Assembly: GCF_004197395.1 (NCBI RefSeq)
Contig: NZ_SELS01000032.1
Span: 27,711-91,710, forward strand
Direction: 5' to 3'
DNA from: Paraburkholderia sp. UYCP14C
Lineage (GTDB): Bacteria; Pseudomonadota; Gammaproteobacteria; Burkholderiales; Burkholderiaceae
Length of the DNA: 64,000 nt
Part shown: positions 1-12,033 of the stretch, piece after piece
Numbering within the stretch: the stretch's first letter is position 1
Layout of the letters: each line of letters begins with the position of its first letter
Translations under genes and position numbers: made by a program
Notes under the pieces: generated by a model
What the model was told of the DNA's origin: nothing
Databases searched by the model: none
The model's input: only the letters and a program-made list of their open reading frames with translations

Positions 1-2
1 AG

Positions 3-749
3 CCCAGCGCCGAACCGCGCGTCTGGGTTCGTCACGAACAAACCGGCGCGGTGTCCAGTACCCGCCTGCTGCCGGCGATCCGCGAGCTGTTCGACGAAGC
101 CGGCCTCACGCTGGCGGACTGCGACGCGATCGCGTTCGGCTCGGGTCCGGGTTCGTTCACCGGATTGCGGACGGCGACCGGCGTCGCCCAAGGCCTCGCG
201 TTCGGCCTGAACCTGCCGGTCGTGCCGATCGGCACGCTGCTCGTGTGCGCGGAAAGCGCCCGCCTGCGCGATCCGTCGACGACGCGTGTGCTCGCCGCGC
301 TCGACGCGCGCATGGACGAAATCTACTGGGCCGACTACGCGTGGGACGACGCTCAGCACGAATGGCGCACCGTGCAGACGGCATCGCTCGATGCACCCGG
401 GCGGCTCGTGCTGCCCGACGTGCCGTTCACGCTCGCCGGCAATGCGGCCGCCGCGTTTGGTGAGCGCTTGCCGGCAGTCGCGGCCGCGCGCAGCGTCGAT
501 GGCGAAGCGTTGCCGCATGCGTTGCCGCTCGCGTACGCGGCGCTGCGCGCGTTTCATGCGGGCCGCACGGTGCCCGCCGATCAGGCCGCGCCAGAGTACG
601 TGCGCGACAAGGTCGCGCAGACCACCGCCGAGCGCATGGCCGACAAAGCGGCGAAAACAGCCAGGGCGGCACATGCCGCCGAGCAGTCCGCGCAGCGCGC
701 ACCCGACGGTCCGTCCGGTCAGCCGTCCCACGACGAGGCGCGCCGATGA
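3..749 (+). CDS. tsaB: tRNA threonylcarbamoyladenosine biosynthesis protein TsaB (5' partial)
   Basis: Non-catalytic partner of TsaD in making N6-threonylcarbamoyladenosine at position 37 of ANN-reading tRNAs (cytoplasm). The reading frame is already open at base 3, where the visible protein starts PSAEPRVWVRHEQTG, so the true start and the first few dozen residues lie left of the window. The diagnostic GSGPGSFTGLRTATGVAQGLA stretch of the ASKHA-fold TsaB/YeaZ family begins at about base 141. The last ~45 residues are an Ala/Lys-rich tail (MADKAAKTARAAHAAEQS) outside the usual core. Its TGA overlaps the rimI start (ATGA), so the two are probably translationally coupled. Family assignment is secure; the start is not visible. 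Confidence 0.93.
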   Translation, partial: PSAEPRVWVRHEQTGAVSSTRLLPAIRELFDEAGLTLADCDAIAFGSGPGSFTGLRTATGVAQGLAFGLNLPVVPIGTLLVCAESARLRDPSTTRVLAALDARMDEIYWADYAWDDAQHEWRTVQTASLDAPGRLVLPDVPFTLAGNAAAAFGERLPAVAAARSVDGEALPHALPLAYAALRAFHAGRTVPADQAAPEYVRDKVAQTTAERMADKAAKTARAAHAAEQSAQRAPDGPSGQPSHDEARR

Positions 750-1240
750 GCGGCGTGCTGCTCACGGACCGCTACATGTCGCCGATGACCGAAAGCGACC
801 TGGACGAAGTCGCCGCGATCGAGAAGCTCGCGTATGAGTTTCCGTGGAGCCGCGGCAACTTCGGCGACTCGCTGCGCAATGGTTATTTCGGCATCTGTCT
901 GCGGCACGTGACGGGCACGCTGATCGGCTATTGCGTGCTGATGCCGGTCGTCGATGAAATGCATCTGCTGAATCTGTGCGTCACGCCGCAAGCGCAAGGC
1001 GCGGGCGCGGGTCTCGCGCTGCTGCGCGAGGCGGTGCGCATTACGCACGCGGAGAAACTCGAGGGGCTGCTGCTCGAAGTGCGGCCGTCGAATCATCGGG
1101 CGATCCGGTTGTACGAGCGCTTCGGCTTCGCGTCGATCGGCCGGCGCAAAAATTATTATCCGGCGCGGCATCGCGCCCGCGAGGACGCGATCGTGATGCG
1201 TCTGTCGTTTGCCACGGAGGGCGCAGATGGCGCTGCATGA
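746..1240 (+). CDS. rimI: Ribosomal-protein S18-alanine N-acetyltransferase RimI
   Basis: GNAT-fold acetyltransferase of 164 residues; in E. coli RimI acetylates the N-terminal alanine of ribosomal protein S18 using acetyl-CoA. The acetyl-CoA pyrophosphate loop is readable as PQAQGAGAGLALL, and the C-terminal part has the RimI-type LLLEVRPSNHRAIRLYERFGF and RRKNYYP segments. It starts inside the tsaB stop (ATGA) and its own stop overlaps the start of the downstream glycosylase gene. tsaB-rimI adjacency is common in proteobacteria, which supports the call. The acetylation target in this organism is inferred from the family. Confidence 0.93.
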   Translation: MSGVLLTDRYMSPMTESDLDEVAAIEKLAYEFPWSRGNFGDSLRNGYFGICLRHVTGTLIGYCVLMPVVDEMHLLNLCVTPQAQGAGAGLALLREAVRITHAEKLEGLLLEVRPSNHRAIRLYERFGFASIGRRKNYYPARHRAREDAIVMRLSFATEGADGAA

Positions 1241-2330
1241 ATCGGTGCTCGAGGAATTCGGACTCGCACCGTTGTGGGTGCGTCGCGGACTCGCGGCGCG
1301 GGAGGCGGAGGCCGGGCAGGGTGATGCCGTGGCGCTGCAAACACGCGGCGATCGAAGTGCGCCGTTGCGTGACGACGCGGCGCTAGCGGATCACGCAACG
1401 CAGCACTCTGGCGATCGCGCGGCGCTGAAGCAAGCGGACGAGCCGGTGAAATCGCCGCGGGAAGACGCAAACGACGAGCGTCGCGCGCAGCCTCTGCCGC
1501 AAACCTCGCGCGAACCGATGCGCGGGTCCGCAAACGTACAGCCACCGCAAGCGCAGCGTGAGTCCGCGCCGCGTTTTGACGAAACTGCGACTTGGCGCGA
1601 AACATCACAGACGCAACCCGACGTTTCAGCCCCGCCGACTTTCGACGCCCCACCGGACGACGACTTCGCGTGGTTCGACGACCCAACGGCCTCGGCTTCC
1701 GCACCCGCCGAAACGCGCCGCGCCGCGCCCGCACTGCCGGCTATCCACACACTCGACTGGGACGCGCTCGCCGAACGTGTCGCCGGATGCGAGGCGTGCC
1801 GGCTGTGCGAGACGCGCACGAACACGGTGTTCGGCGTCGGCGATCGCGAGGCCGACTGGATGCTGATCGGCGAGGCGCCCGGCGAGAACGAGGACCGTCA
1901 AGGCGAACCGTTCGTCGGCCAGGCCGGCAAGCTGCTCGACAACATGCTGCATTCGCTCGCGCTCGCGCGCGGCACCAACGTCTATATCGCGAACGTGATC
2001 AAGTGCCGGCCGCCCGGCAACCGCAATCCGCAGCCGGATGAAGTTGCGCGTTGCGAACCGTATCTGCAGCGCCAGGTGTCGCTCGTGAAGCCGAAGCTGA
2101 TCGTCGCGCTCGGTCGTTTCGCCGCGCAAAGTCTGCTCAAGACCGAGGCGAGCATTTCGTCGCTGCGCGGCCGCGTGCATAGCTACGAGGGCGTGCCGGT
2201 GATCGTCACCTATCACCCGGCCTATCTGCTGCGTAGCCTGCCCGACAAGGCCAAGGCCTGGGCGGACCTGTGCCTCGCGCGCGAGACGTGGCTCGCCAAC
2301 GGCGGTGCGCCGTCGAACGAATCAAAGTGA
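1227..2330 (+). CDS. Uracil-DNA glycosylase, family 4 (Fe-S type)
   Basis: DNA-repair enzyme removing uracil produced by cytosine deamination. I start it at ATG 1227 (MALHESVLEEFGL), ten bases after a GGAGG at 1216-1220, rather than at the in-frame TTG 1209. The protein is 367 residues. The catalytic domain occupies roughly residues 175-367: CEACRLC (cluster cysteines), the family motif GEAPGE, KCRPPGNRNPQ and a later CEPYL (remaining cysteines), and YHPAYLLR near the end. Residues ~25-170 are low-complexity, rich in Ala, Arg, Gln, Thr and Pro, and have no recognisable fold; this nearly doubles the length compared with compact family-4 enzymes. It overlaps rimI by 14 bases. Confidence 0.9.
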   Translation: MALHESVLEEFGLAPLWVRRGLAAREAEAGQGDAVALQTRGDRSAPLRDDAALADHATQHSGDRAALKQADEPVKSPREDANDERRAQPLPQTSREPMRGSANVQPPQAQRESAPRFDETATWRETSQTQPDVSAPPTFDAPPDDDFAWFDDPTASASAPAETRRAAPALPAIHTLDWDALAERVAGCEACRLCETRTNTVFGVGDREADWMLIGEAPGENEDRQGEPFVGQAGKLLDNMLHSLALARGTNVYIANVIKCRPPGNRNPQPDEVARCEPYLQRQVSLVKPKLIVALGRFAAQSLLKTEASISSLRGRVHSYEGVPVIVTYHPAYLLRSLPDKAKAWADLCLARETWLANGGAPSNESK

Positions 2331-2332
2331 CG

Positions 2333-3358
2333 ATGCCCGAGGGACCGGCGCCACACTTGTCCGTCGCGTCCGTCAGCCGCGCGGGGCTACTCGATGCGTT
2401 GCTGGGTTGGCGCGACGATACTTCGGTCGAGGCGCTGCGCGATCCCGCCGTGCGCGATCTCGCGTGGCTGCTGCTGAGTCCCGATCTGTTGCGCCCCCAG
2501 CCTCCGACAGGCGCACTTGCGGATCCCTTCGACACACCGCAGGAATTGCAGGCCACGCTCACCTGGCTGCGCGCGCTCGACGCCACGCCGGAGCTTCTGC
2601 ATCAGGACCTCGCGGCAACCCGTATCACGCGTCTCGGCCGCTATGCCGAACGCCTGCTGGGTTTTTTCCTTCGTCATGGGCCAGCGACGCAACTGATCGC
2701 AGCGGGTGTGCCGCTACGGCACGCCGGCCTCACGCTCGGCGAATGCGACTTTCTCGTGCGCACGCGCCAGGGCGCGCGACTGCATTGGGAACTCGCGGTG
2801 AAGTGCTATCTGCATGCGGGCGATGCGAACGGCGCAGAGGTACCACGTCTCGCCGATTATGTCGGCCCCAATCTGAAGGACCGCTTCGATCTGAAGCTCG
2901 CGCATCTGCTTGATCATCAGTTGCCGCTCAGTGCGCGTGAGGAGTTTGCATCGACCGGCTATGCGGGCGCATGGACGCCGCAGATGTTCGTCAAGGGATG
3001 GCTGTTTTACCGGCACGGCGAGACGCCTACCGATCCTGCCGAACTCGATCCCGCGCATGGTCGCGGCTGGTGGATCACGCGTCGCGACTGGCTGGCTTTC
3101 GCATGCGCGCATGCGCAAAAGTGGCGGGTGCTGCCGCGACTCGAATGGCTCGCGCCGCGATATCGAACGCGAGCCGACGCGGACGACACGAGCTACGTCG
3201 ACGCCAACACGCTCGCCGCTCACACGTCACTTCAACACGGCCCGACGATGGTCGCGGCATTCATCGACGACAACGCGGGCCATCTGCGTGAACGCTCGCG
3301 CGGCTTTATCGTGCCCGACGACTGGCCCGAGCACGCGCGGCGTTACGCGCAGCAATAA
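2333..3358 (+). CDS. DUF1853 family protein
   Basis: A 341-residue protein that I assign to DUF1853, a proteobacterial family without an established function. The start is ATG 2333 (MPEGPAPHLSVASV), two bases after the glycosylase stop. Segments that support the family include RDLAWLLLSPDLL near the N-terminus, the WELAVKCYLHAG region in the middle (about residue 157), and WLAPRYRTRADAD towards the end. There are no membrane segments or signal peptide, so it is probably cytosolic. Tight spacing behind the glycosylase suggests cotranscription, but I see no functional link. It converges on thiD with only six bases between the stops. Confidence 0.75.
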   Translation: MPEGPAPHLSVASVSRAGLLDALLGWRDDTSVEALRDPAVRDLAWLLLSPDLLRPQPPTGALADPFDTPQELQATLTWLRALDATPELLHQDLAATRITRLGRYAERLLGFFLRHGPATQLIAAGVPLRHAGLTLGECDFLVRTRQGARLHWELAVKCYLHAGDANGAEVPRLADYVGPNLKDRFDLKLAHLLDHQLPLSAREEFASTGYAGAWTPQMFVKGWLFYRHGETPTDPAELDPAHGRGWWITRRDWLAFACAHAQKWRVLPRLEWLAPRYRTRADADDTSYVDANTLAAHTSLQHGPTMVAAFIDDNAGHLRERSRGFIVPDDWPEHARRYAQQ

Positions 3359-3364
3359 CGCCGC

Positions 3365-4171
<807 letters not shown>

Positions 4172-4232
4172 GGTCGAGCGAGGAAGAAGGAGGGCGCGCT
4201 CGTGCGTGTCGCGGCCGGCACGCCGCAGCGGA

Positions 4233-5540
4233 TCAGTGCTTGGCTTCGCCGATCAGCGCGACCGAATCGAACGCGCGCTGGTTCGCCTGGTGGCGCCGCA
4301 TCACGAGCCACATCATCAGGCAGACGAAGGTGCCGAACAGCACGATCACCGCGGAGACCGGCACGTCGAGCCACACGAGCACCGCGTACAGGCACAGCAT
4401 CACGAGCACGGACAGGTTCTCGTTGAAGTTCTGCACGGCGATCGAATGACCCGCCGACAGCAGCACGTGCCCGCGATGCTGCAGCAGCGCATTCATCGGC
4501 ACGACGAAAAAGCCCGACAGGCCGCCCACGAACATCAGGAAGATATACGCGAAAATCAGATAGCCCGACACGTGCATGCGGCCGAAATAAACGCCCCAAT
4601 GCGGGGGAAACAGATCGCGCGTATAGAACGCCATCAGCATCACGGAGATACCCATCATGATGCCGACCGGCAATACCGACAGCGACTTCTTCAACGGTAC
4701 GCGCGAGGCCGCGAAAATCGCACCGCCCGCGACGCCGACCGCGACCACCGCCTGCAGGATCGCCGCCTCGGACAACGACATGCCCAGCGACACCTCGGCC
4801 CACTTCAGCACGATGAATTGCAGCGTCGCGCCCGCACCCCAGAACAGCGTCGTCACGGCAAGTGAAATCTGTCCGAGCTTGTCACGCCACAGCACGAGAA
4901 AACAGTCGGCAAAATCGGTGATCAGGCGGATCGGCCCATGCTCCTGGCGCGGATAGCGCGCACCGGTGTCGGGAATGCGCAGATTGAACAGCGCGGCGAT
5001 CACGTAGATGCCCATGATCACGAGCATCGCGGCTTCCGCAGGCGTGTTCACGGTGGGGAGGTGCCATTTGAGAATCGGCGCGGCGATATGCGGGCTGATC
5101 AGCGCGCCGCCGAGCACGGTGCCGAGAATGATCGAGCCGACCGTGGTGCCTTCGATCCAGCCGTTCGCGGCGACGAGCCGGTCAGGCGGCAACAGTTCGG
5201 TGAGAATGCCGTATTTGGCGGGCGAGTAGGCAGCCGCACCGAAGCCGACGATGCCGTACGCAATCAGCGGATGCGCGCCGACCAGCATCGTCACGCAGCC
5301 GACCACCTTGATCGTATTGGTGATGAACATCACGCGTCCTTTCGGACGGGAGTCGGCGAAGGCGCCCACGAAGGCGGCAAGAACGACGTACGACAGCACA
5401 AAAAACAGCTTGAGCAGCGGCGTCATCCAGTTCGGAGCGTGAAGATCTTTCAGCAGTGCGATAGCAGCGATCAGAAGCGCATTGTCGGCCAGCGACGAAA
5501 AAAACTGCGCGGCCATGATGGTGTAAAAACCTTTTTTCAT
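4233..5540 (-). CDS. lplT: Lysophospholipid transporter LplT (MFS)
   Basis: Inner-membrane major-facilitator transporter of 435 residues; the E. coli member flips lysophosphatidylethanolamine inward for re-acylation. The start chosen is ATG 5540 (MKKGFYTIMAAQFFSSLADN), the usual N-terminus of the family; an upstream in-frame start at 5630 would add 30 polar residues unlike the family. About twelve hydrophobic segments are visible, with the MFS loop DSRPKGRVMF between the early helices. No acyltransferase/acyl-ACP synthetase (aas) fusion is attached. alr is divergent upstream. Confidence 0.92.
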   Translation of the reverse strand: MKKGFYTIMAAQFFSSLADNALLIAAIALLKDLHAPNWMTPLLKLFFVLSYVVLAAFVGAFADSRPKGRVMFITNTIKVVGCVTMLVGAHPLIAYGIVGFGAAAYSPAKYGILTELLPPDRLVAANGWIEGTTVGSIILGTVLGGALISPHIAAPILKWHLPTVNTPAEAAMLVIMGIYVIAALFNLRIPDTGARYPRQEHGPIRLITDFADCFLVLWRDKLGQISLAVTTLFWGAGATLQFIVLKWAEVSLGMSLSEAAILQAVVAVGVAGGAIFAASRVPLKKSLSVLPVGIMMGISVMLMAFYTRDLFPPHWGVYFGRMHVSGYLIFAYIFLMFVGGLSGFFVVPMNALLQHRGHVLLSAGHSIAVQNFNENLSVLVMLCLYAVLVWLDVPVSAVIVLFGTFVCLMMWLVMRRHQANQRAFDSVALIGEAKH

Positions 5541-5758
5541 CTGATGCGATGCTGTCCTCGCTGCGGTCTGTCCGCCCCGGCCGTTTGTTATGCGTCCGGG
5601 CTTATGCCGATCGAAATGGGTTGTGCGCACGGCTTTATATCATGAAAATAGCTGGATTCGGACTAGCAGAATCCTTGATCGCACCGCCCAGCGGGCCGCC
5701 GAGCGCTGAAAACGCCCTGTAAGCCGCTGATTCGCAAGTGTCTTTACGAAAATATCCC

Positions 5759-6829
5759 ATGCCGCGCCCCCTTTCCGCCACGATTCATACCGCCGCTCTC
5801 GCCAATAACCTCGCTGTTGCGCGGCGCTATGCGCCGAAATCGAAAATCTGGGCCGTCGTCAAGGCTAATGCTTACGGGCATGGCCTCGCGCGCGTATTTC
5901 CCGGCTTGCGCGCCACCGACGGCTTTGGATTGCTGGACCTCGAAGAAGCGGTGAAGTTGCGTGAATTGGGCTGGGCGGGCCCGATTCTTCTTCTGGAAGG
6001 CTTTTTCCGGCCGACCGATATCGACGTGATCGACCGCTACAGTTTGACCACGGCGCTGCATTCGGACGAGCAGCTGCGCATGCTCGAAATGGCGCGTCTG
6101 TCGAAACCGGTCAATATTCAGTTGAAGATGAACACCGGCATGAACCGGCTCGGCTACACGGTCGAAAAATTCCGTGCCGCATGGGAGCGTGCGCGCGCCT
6201 GCCAGGGCGTCGGCCAGATCACGTTGATGACGCATTTTTCCGATGCCGATGCCGAGCGCGGCATCGCGCATCAGATGGAGGCGTTCGAACGCGGCGCGCA
6301 GGGCATCGCCGGTGCGCGCAGTCTGTCGAATTCGGCTGCGACGCTGTGGCATCCGCAAGCGCATTTCGACTGGGTGCGCCCGGGCATCATGCTGTATGGC
6401 GCGTCGCCGTCGGGCGTGACGGCCGCGATCGACGGCACGGGCCTGCAGCCCGCGATGACGCTCGCGTCGGAACTGATCGCCGTACAAACGATCAGCGAAG
6501 GCAGCTCGGTCGGCTACGGTTCGACGTTCACCGCGCGTGCGCCGATGCGCATCGGCGTGGTCGCGTGCGGTTACGCGGACGGCTATCCGCGCGTCGCGCC
6601 GGAAGGCACGCCGGTGATCGTTGATGGCGTGCGCACGCGCATCGTCGGACGCGTGTCGATGGACATGCTGACCGTCGACCTGACGCCGGTGCCGACCGCC
6701 AACGTCGGCTCGCGCGTGGAACTGTGGGGCAACGCACTGCCCATCGACGACGTCGCGCAGGCCTGCGGCACGATCGGCTACGAGCTGATGTGCGCGGTCG
6801 CGCCGCGTGTGCCGGTTCGGGCGGAGTAA
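5759..6829 (+). CDS. alr: Alanine racemase
   Basis: PLP enzyme interconverting L- and D-alanine for peptidoglycan. I start at ATG 5759 ([14 protein letters not shown]), giving 356 residues, rather than the in-frame GTG at 5738. The PLP lysine is K35 in [11 protein letters not shown], and the opposing catalytic tyrosine is about Y253 in SVGYGSTF. The CGYADGYPR and [13 protein letters not shown] motifs are present. It lies three bases upstream of radA, so the two are probably cotranscribed. alr and dadX cannot be separated by sequence alone; with no dadA beside it I prefer alr. Confidence 0.95.
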   Translation: MPRPLSATIHTAALANNLAVARRYAPKSKIWAVVKANAYGHGLARVFPGLRATDGFGLLDLEEAVKLRELGWAGPILLLEGFFRPTDIDVIDRYSLTTALHSDEQLRMLEMARLSKPVNIQLKMNTGMNRLGYTVEKFRAAWERARACQGVGQITLMTHFSDADAERGIAHQMEAFERGAQGIAGARSLSNSAATLWHPQAHFDWVRPGIMLYGASPSGVTAAIDGTGLQPAMTLASELIAVQTISEGSSVGYGSTFTARAPMRIGVVACGYADGYPRVAPEGTPVIVDGVRTRIVGRVSMDMLTVDLTPVPTANVGSRVELWGNALPIDDVAQACGTIGYELMCAVAPRVPVRAE

Positions 6830-6832
6830 CGC

Positions 6833-8209
6833 GTGGCGAAAGCGAAGACGTTGTACATCTGCGGGGAATGCGGCGGACAGTCGCCGAAGTGGTCCGGTCA
6901 ATGCCCGTCCTGTCAGGCGTGGAACACGCTGGTCGAATCGGTCGCCGAGGCGCCGTCCACGCACCGTTTCCAGTCGCTCGCGAAGAGCACGCCGGTGCGG
7001 CGCCTCGCCGACATCGACGCGTCGGACGTACCGCGCTTTTCGACCGGCGTCAGCGATTTCGACCGCGTGCTCGGCGGCGGCCTCGTGCCGGGCGGCGTGG
7101 TGCTGATCGGCGGCGATCCGGGCATCGGTAAGTCGACGCTGCTGTTGCAATCGCTCGCGGAAATCGCCGCGGACAAACGCGCGCTCTATATCAGCGGTGA
7201 AGAATCGGGCGCGCAGATCGCGTTGCGTGCGCAACGGCTGGCGCTGCTCGAACCCGGCTCGAAGGCGAGCGAGTTGCAATTGCTCGCGGAAATCCAGCTC
7301 GAAAAAATTCAGGCGACGATCGCCGAGCAACGGCCCGACGTCGCCGTGATCGATTCGATCCAGACCGTCTATTCGGATGCTTTGACGTCGGCGCCGGGCT
7401 CGGTCGCGCAGGTGCGCGAGTGCGCGGCGCAATTGACGCGCATCGCCAAGCAGTCGGGCACGACGATTATCATGGTCGGGCACGTCACGAAAGAGGGCGC
7501 GCTCGCGGGTCCGCGCGTGCTCGAACATATCGTCGATACGGTGCTCTATTTCGAGGGCGATACTCACTCGTCGTACCGACTCGTGCGCGCGATCAAGAAT
7601 CGCTTCGGCGCGGTCAACGAACTCGGTGTGTTCGCGATGACCGAGCGCGGCTTGCGCGGCGTCGCGAATCCCTCGGCATTGTTTTTATCGCAGCATGAGC
7701 AGTCGGTGCCGGGTTCGTGCGTGCTGGTCACGCAGGAGGGCACGCGACCGCTGCTCGTCGAAGTGCAGGCGCTCGTCGATGCGGCCAACGCGCCGAATCC
7801 GCGCCGCCTCGCGGTCGGCCTCGAACAGAACCGGCTCGCGATGCTGCTCGCGGTGCTGCATCGGCATGCGGGCATCGCCTGTTTCGATCAGGACGTGTTC
7901 CTGAACGCGGTGGGCGGCGTGAAGATCTCCGAGCCCGCCGCCGACCTCTCGGTACTGCTCGCGATTCATTCGTCGATGCGCAACAAGCCGCTGCCGAAGG
8001 GACTCGTCGTGTTCGGCGAAGTGGGTCTTGCCGGCGAGATCCGGCCGTCGCCACGCGGCCAGGAACGACTGAAGGAAGCGGCCAAGCTCGGCTTTTCGGT
8101 CGCGGTGATTCCGAAGGCCAATGCGCCGAAACAGCCGATCGAAGGCTTACAGGTCATTGCGGTCGAACGCATCGAGCAGGCCATCGACCGCGTCCGTACG
8201 CTCGAATAG
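6833..8209 (+). CDS. radA: DNA repair protein RadA
   Basis: RecA-related ATPase/helicase that acts in branch migration of recombination intermediates. 458 residues with a GTG start at 6833. Domains in order: N-terminal zinc finger CGEC...CPSC (residues ~10-30), Walker A GGDPGIGKSTLLLQ (~residue 95), Walker B VAVIDSIQTV, the RadA-specific KNRFG motif (IKNRFGAVNELG), and a C-terminal Lon-like domain with the segment GEVGLAGEIRPSP. Three bases separate it from alr. Confidence 0.97.
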   Translation: MAKAKTLYICGECGGQSPKWSGQCPSCQAWNTLVESVAEAPSTHRFQSLAKSTPVRRLADIDASDVPRFSTGVSDFDRVLGGGLVPGGVVLIGGDPGIGKSTLLLQSLAEIAADKRALYISGEESGAQIALRAQRLALLEPGSKASELQLLAEIQLEKIQATIAEQRPDVAVIDSIQTVYSDALTSAPGSVAQVRECAAQLTRIAKQSGTTIIMVGHVTKEGALAGPRVLEHIVDTVLYFEGDTHSSYRLVRAIKNRFGAVNELGVFAMTERGLRGVANPSALFLSQHEQSVPGSCVLVTQEGTRPLLVEVQALVDAANAPNPRRLAVGLEQNRLAMLLAVLHRHAGIACFDQDVFLNAVGGVKISEPAADLSVLLAIHSSMRNKPLPKGLVVFGEVGLAGEIRPSPRGQERLKEAAKLGFSVAVIPKANAPKQPIEGLQVIAVERIEQAIDRVRTLE

Positions 8210-8218
8210 ACGGGGCCT

Positions 8219-8255
8219 GGGACCGCTCGCCAGTACTTTGTACGCTTGCGGTCCC
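8219..8255 (+). other. Imperfect nested hairpin downstream of radA
   Basis: GGGACCGC (8219-8226) pairs with GCGGTCCC (8248-8255), and the loop holds a smaller GTAC-TTT-GTAC hairpin (8233-8243). There is no T-run after it, so it is not a clear intrinsic terminator. It could stabilise the 3' end of the alr-radA message. Confidence 0.35.
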
Positions 8256-8362
8256 GTAATGCGCGGTAAATATCTCCATATTGGCTGTAACCTGGCCGCC
8301 ATGCCTTTTTCCTAAGCTGTATCGATATGCATCCCTTCTGATGCCCGAAAAAGGATCGCGCC

Positions 8363-8641
8363 TTGAAACAGTCACACGAAACCGCTGCCGACCATCACAT
8401 CCAGGTGCGCGGCTGCCGGGTCTCCGCACCGATTCATCAGCCGTGGGGCGGCGCTTGCCGGATCGTCGAATGGATCGACACCGCGGGGCAGATCTCGCGG
8501 CGGGTGGTGGCAGAAGACGTGACGGCCGCCGAAGTGCGTGCCACGATCAGCCGTCATGTGGAAGGCCGCAAACACCTGCTGTACGACGACGAGAAGTCGC
8601 CGCGCCAAACGCTGCCGAGGCAGACCGCGACCCGCCGTTGA
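8363..8641 (+). CDS. Small DUF2866-like protein
   Basis: A 92-residue protein starting at TTG 8363 (MKQSHETAADHH), preceded by AAGGA eight bases upstream. The core has the segments VRGCRVSAPIHQPWGG and CRIVEWIDTAGQ, then a charged C-terminal tail. I match it from memory to DUF2866, a small family of unknown function found in Burkholderiaceae; this match is moderate. No membrane segment or enzyme motif is visible. It stands 153 bases after radA and converges with the CoA-transferase gene. Confidence 0.6.
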   Translation: MKQSHETAADHHIQVRGCRVSAPIHQPWGGACRIVEWIDTAGQISRRVVAEDVTAAEVRATISRHVEGRKHLLYDDEKSPRQTLPRQTATRR

Positions 8642-8708
8642 CGGCGGTGAGCTTCGATCACCGGGCCTTGATCTTCAACGCACCCCCGCCGCGGTTGCGC
8701 CGCGCGCG

Positions 8709-9860
8709 TTAGGCCCCGTCGTCGTCTGATCCGGCGGCGCTCGCGGCCACCGCCGCATACGCTTGCGGATTGAACAGCGGATGCCGCACCGCCTCAGCGG
8801 GCGTCAGCACCGGCGACACGCAGCAATCGAGCGATTCCAGCAGTTCCACCCATTCGCCGAGCGTGCGCGTCGCGATCACATTGGCAACTTCCTGAATGAG
8901 CGCCAGCGCATCGGGACCGCCGATCGCCTGCCCCAGGCTCCAGTGACGCGTCGCCCATTCGGGCCGATCGAGCGCCATGCACAGCGTTTCCCAGAACTTC
9001 AATTCGAGCGCGCCGACCGCGAGCCAGCGCTCGTCGCTCGTGCGATACAGGTTGTAGCACGGCACGCCGCCGTTCAACAGACCATCGCCCGCGGCGGGTG
9101 CCGCCCCTTCGTTGAGCACGGACACTTGCGCGACGAAGTTGTGCGCATAGCTCGTGTGCGTCATCGATACATCGACGAAGCGGCCCGCGCCGCCACGCCC
9201 GACGTGCCAGAGCGCGGCGAGAATCTGCGTGACCGCGCTTAATGCGCCACCGAGCAGATCGGCGATCTGGAAGTTGGGCAGGATCGGCGTACCGTCGCGG
9301 CTCGCCAGTTGATCGAGCACACCCGCATAGCCGATGTAGTTCAGGTCGTGACCGGCATGGTCCGCGAACGGACCGCTCGCGCCATATCCGCTGATCGCGC
9401 AATAGACGAGCCGCGGATTGGCCGCGCTGAGCGTCCCATAGCCGAGGCCGAGCCGCTCCATCACGCCGGGCCGAAAGCTCTCGATCAGCACGTCGGCTTC
9501 GGCCGCGAGCGCGCGCAGCACGTGGCGTCCCGCTTCGGATTTGAGGTCGAGGCGGGTCTCGCGCTTGCCGCGATTGACCATCCGGTAGAACGCGCCGGGC
9601 CGGCCCGCGACACGGTCGCTCGACGACTGCATCATCGTGCGCGTCGGATCGCCCGCGCCGGGCGCTTCGATCTTCAGCACGTCGGCGCCGAGCTCGGCGA
9701 GGCGCAGCGCGGCTACCGGACCCGGCAGCAGGCGCGTGAGGTCGAGCACGCGCAGTCCCTGCAATGGCGGGGGGATCTCCGTGGCCGGTGCAGCCGCGGA
9801 TTCTGGAGCCGATTCCGAGGCCGATGAGCCGAACGACGAGTTCGCAAATGACAAAGCCAA
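8709..9860 (-). CDS. CaiB/BaiF family CoA-transferase (alpha-methylacyl-CoA racemase-like)
   Basis: Class III CoA-transferase/racemase family, 383 residues, TTG start at 9860. After a Ser/Ala/Pro-rich leader (~30 residues), the family begins with LQGLRVLDLTRLLPGP, followed by LGADVLKIEAPGAGDP. The pattern GHDLNYIGYAG, with D172, resembles the catalytic His-Asp region of alpha-methylacyl-CoA racemase (GHDxNY), so racemase activity on 2-methylacyl-CoA is more likely than formyl-CoA transfer. That is inference from the motif. It follows the ABC-F gene after 40 bases. Because of the TTG and the unusual leader, the exact start is uncertain. Confidence 0.87.
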   Translation of the reverse strand: MALSFANSSFGSSASESAPESAAAPATEIPPPLQGLRVLDLTRLLPGPVAALRLAELGADVLKIEAPGAGDPTRTMMQSSSDRVAGRPGAFYRMVNRGKRETRLDLKSEAGRHVLRALAAEADVLIESFRPGVMERLGLGYGTLSAANPRLVYCAISGYGASGPFADHAGHDLNYIGYAGVLDQLASRDGTPILPNFQIADLLGGALSAVTQILAALWHVGRGGAGRFVDVSMTHTSYAHNFVAQVSVLNEGAAPAAGDGLLNGGVPCYNLYRTSDERWLAVGALELKFWETLCMALDRPEWATRHWSLGQAIGGPDALALIQEVANVIATRTLGEWVELLESLDCCVSPVLTPAEAVRHPLFNPQAYAAVAASAAGSDDDGA

Positions 9861-9900
9861 GCTCCCGTGGATGCCGGCGCGGCCCGGGTGTTGCGTGCCG

Positions 9901-11856
<1,956 letters not shown>

Positions 11857-12033
11857 GACGTGGCCGGCTGAAGAAAACCGCTATTTTAGACTGCCCGGCG
11901 CGTTGCCGGGCGCGCGGCGCCGATTGCCCCGCTTGTGCCCGCTTGTCACTTCGCGCGCAGCCGCCATCGGCCATCCGGCCGACTGTATCGGCAGCGCTTT
12001 TGGCATAGACTGACGGCTTTCACGGGAGGGCAC

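Noticed and set aside
5744-7567. 607-residue open frame on - opposite alr and radA
   Set aside because: It spans two unrelated well-supported genes on the + strand, which rules out a real protein.
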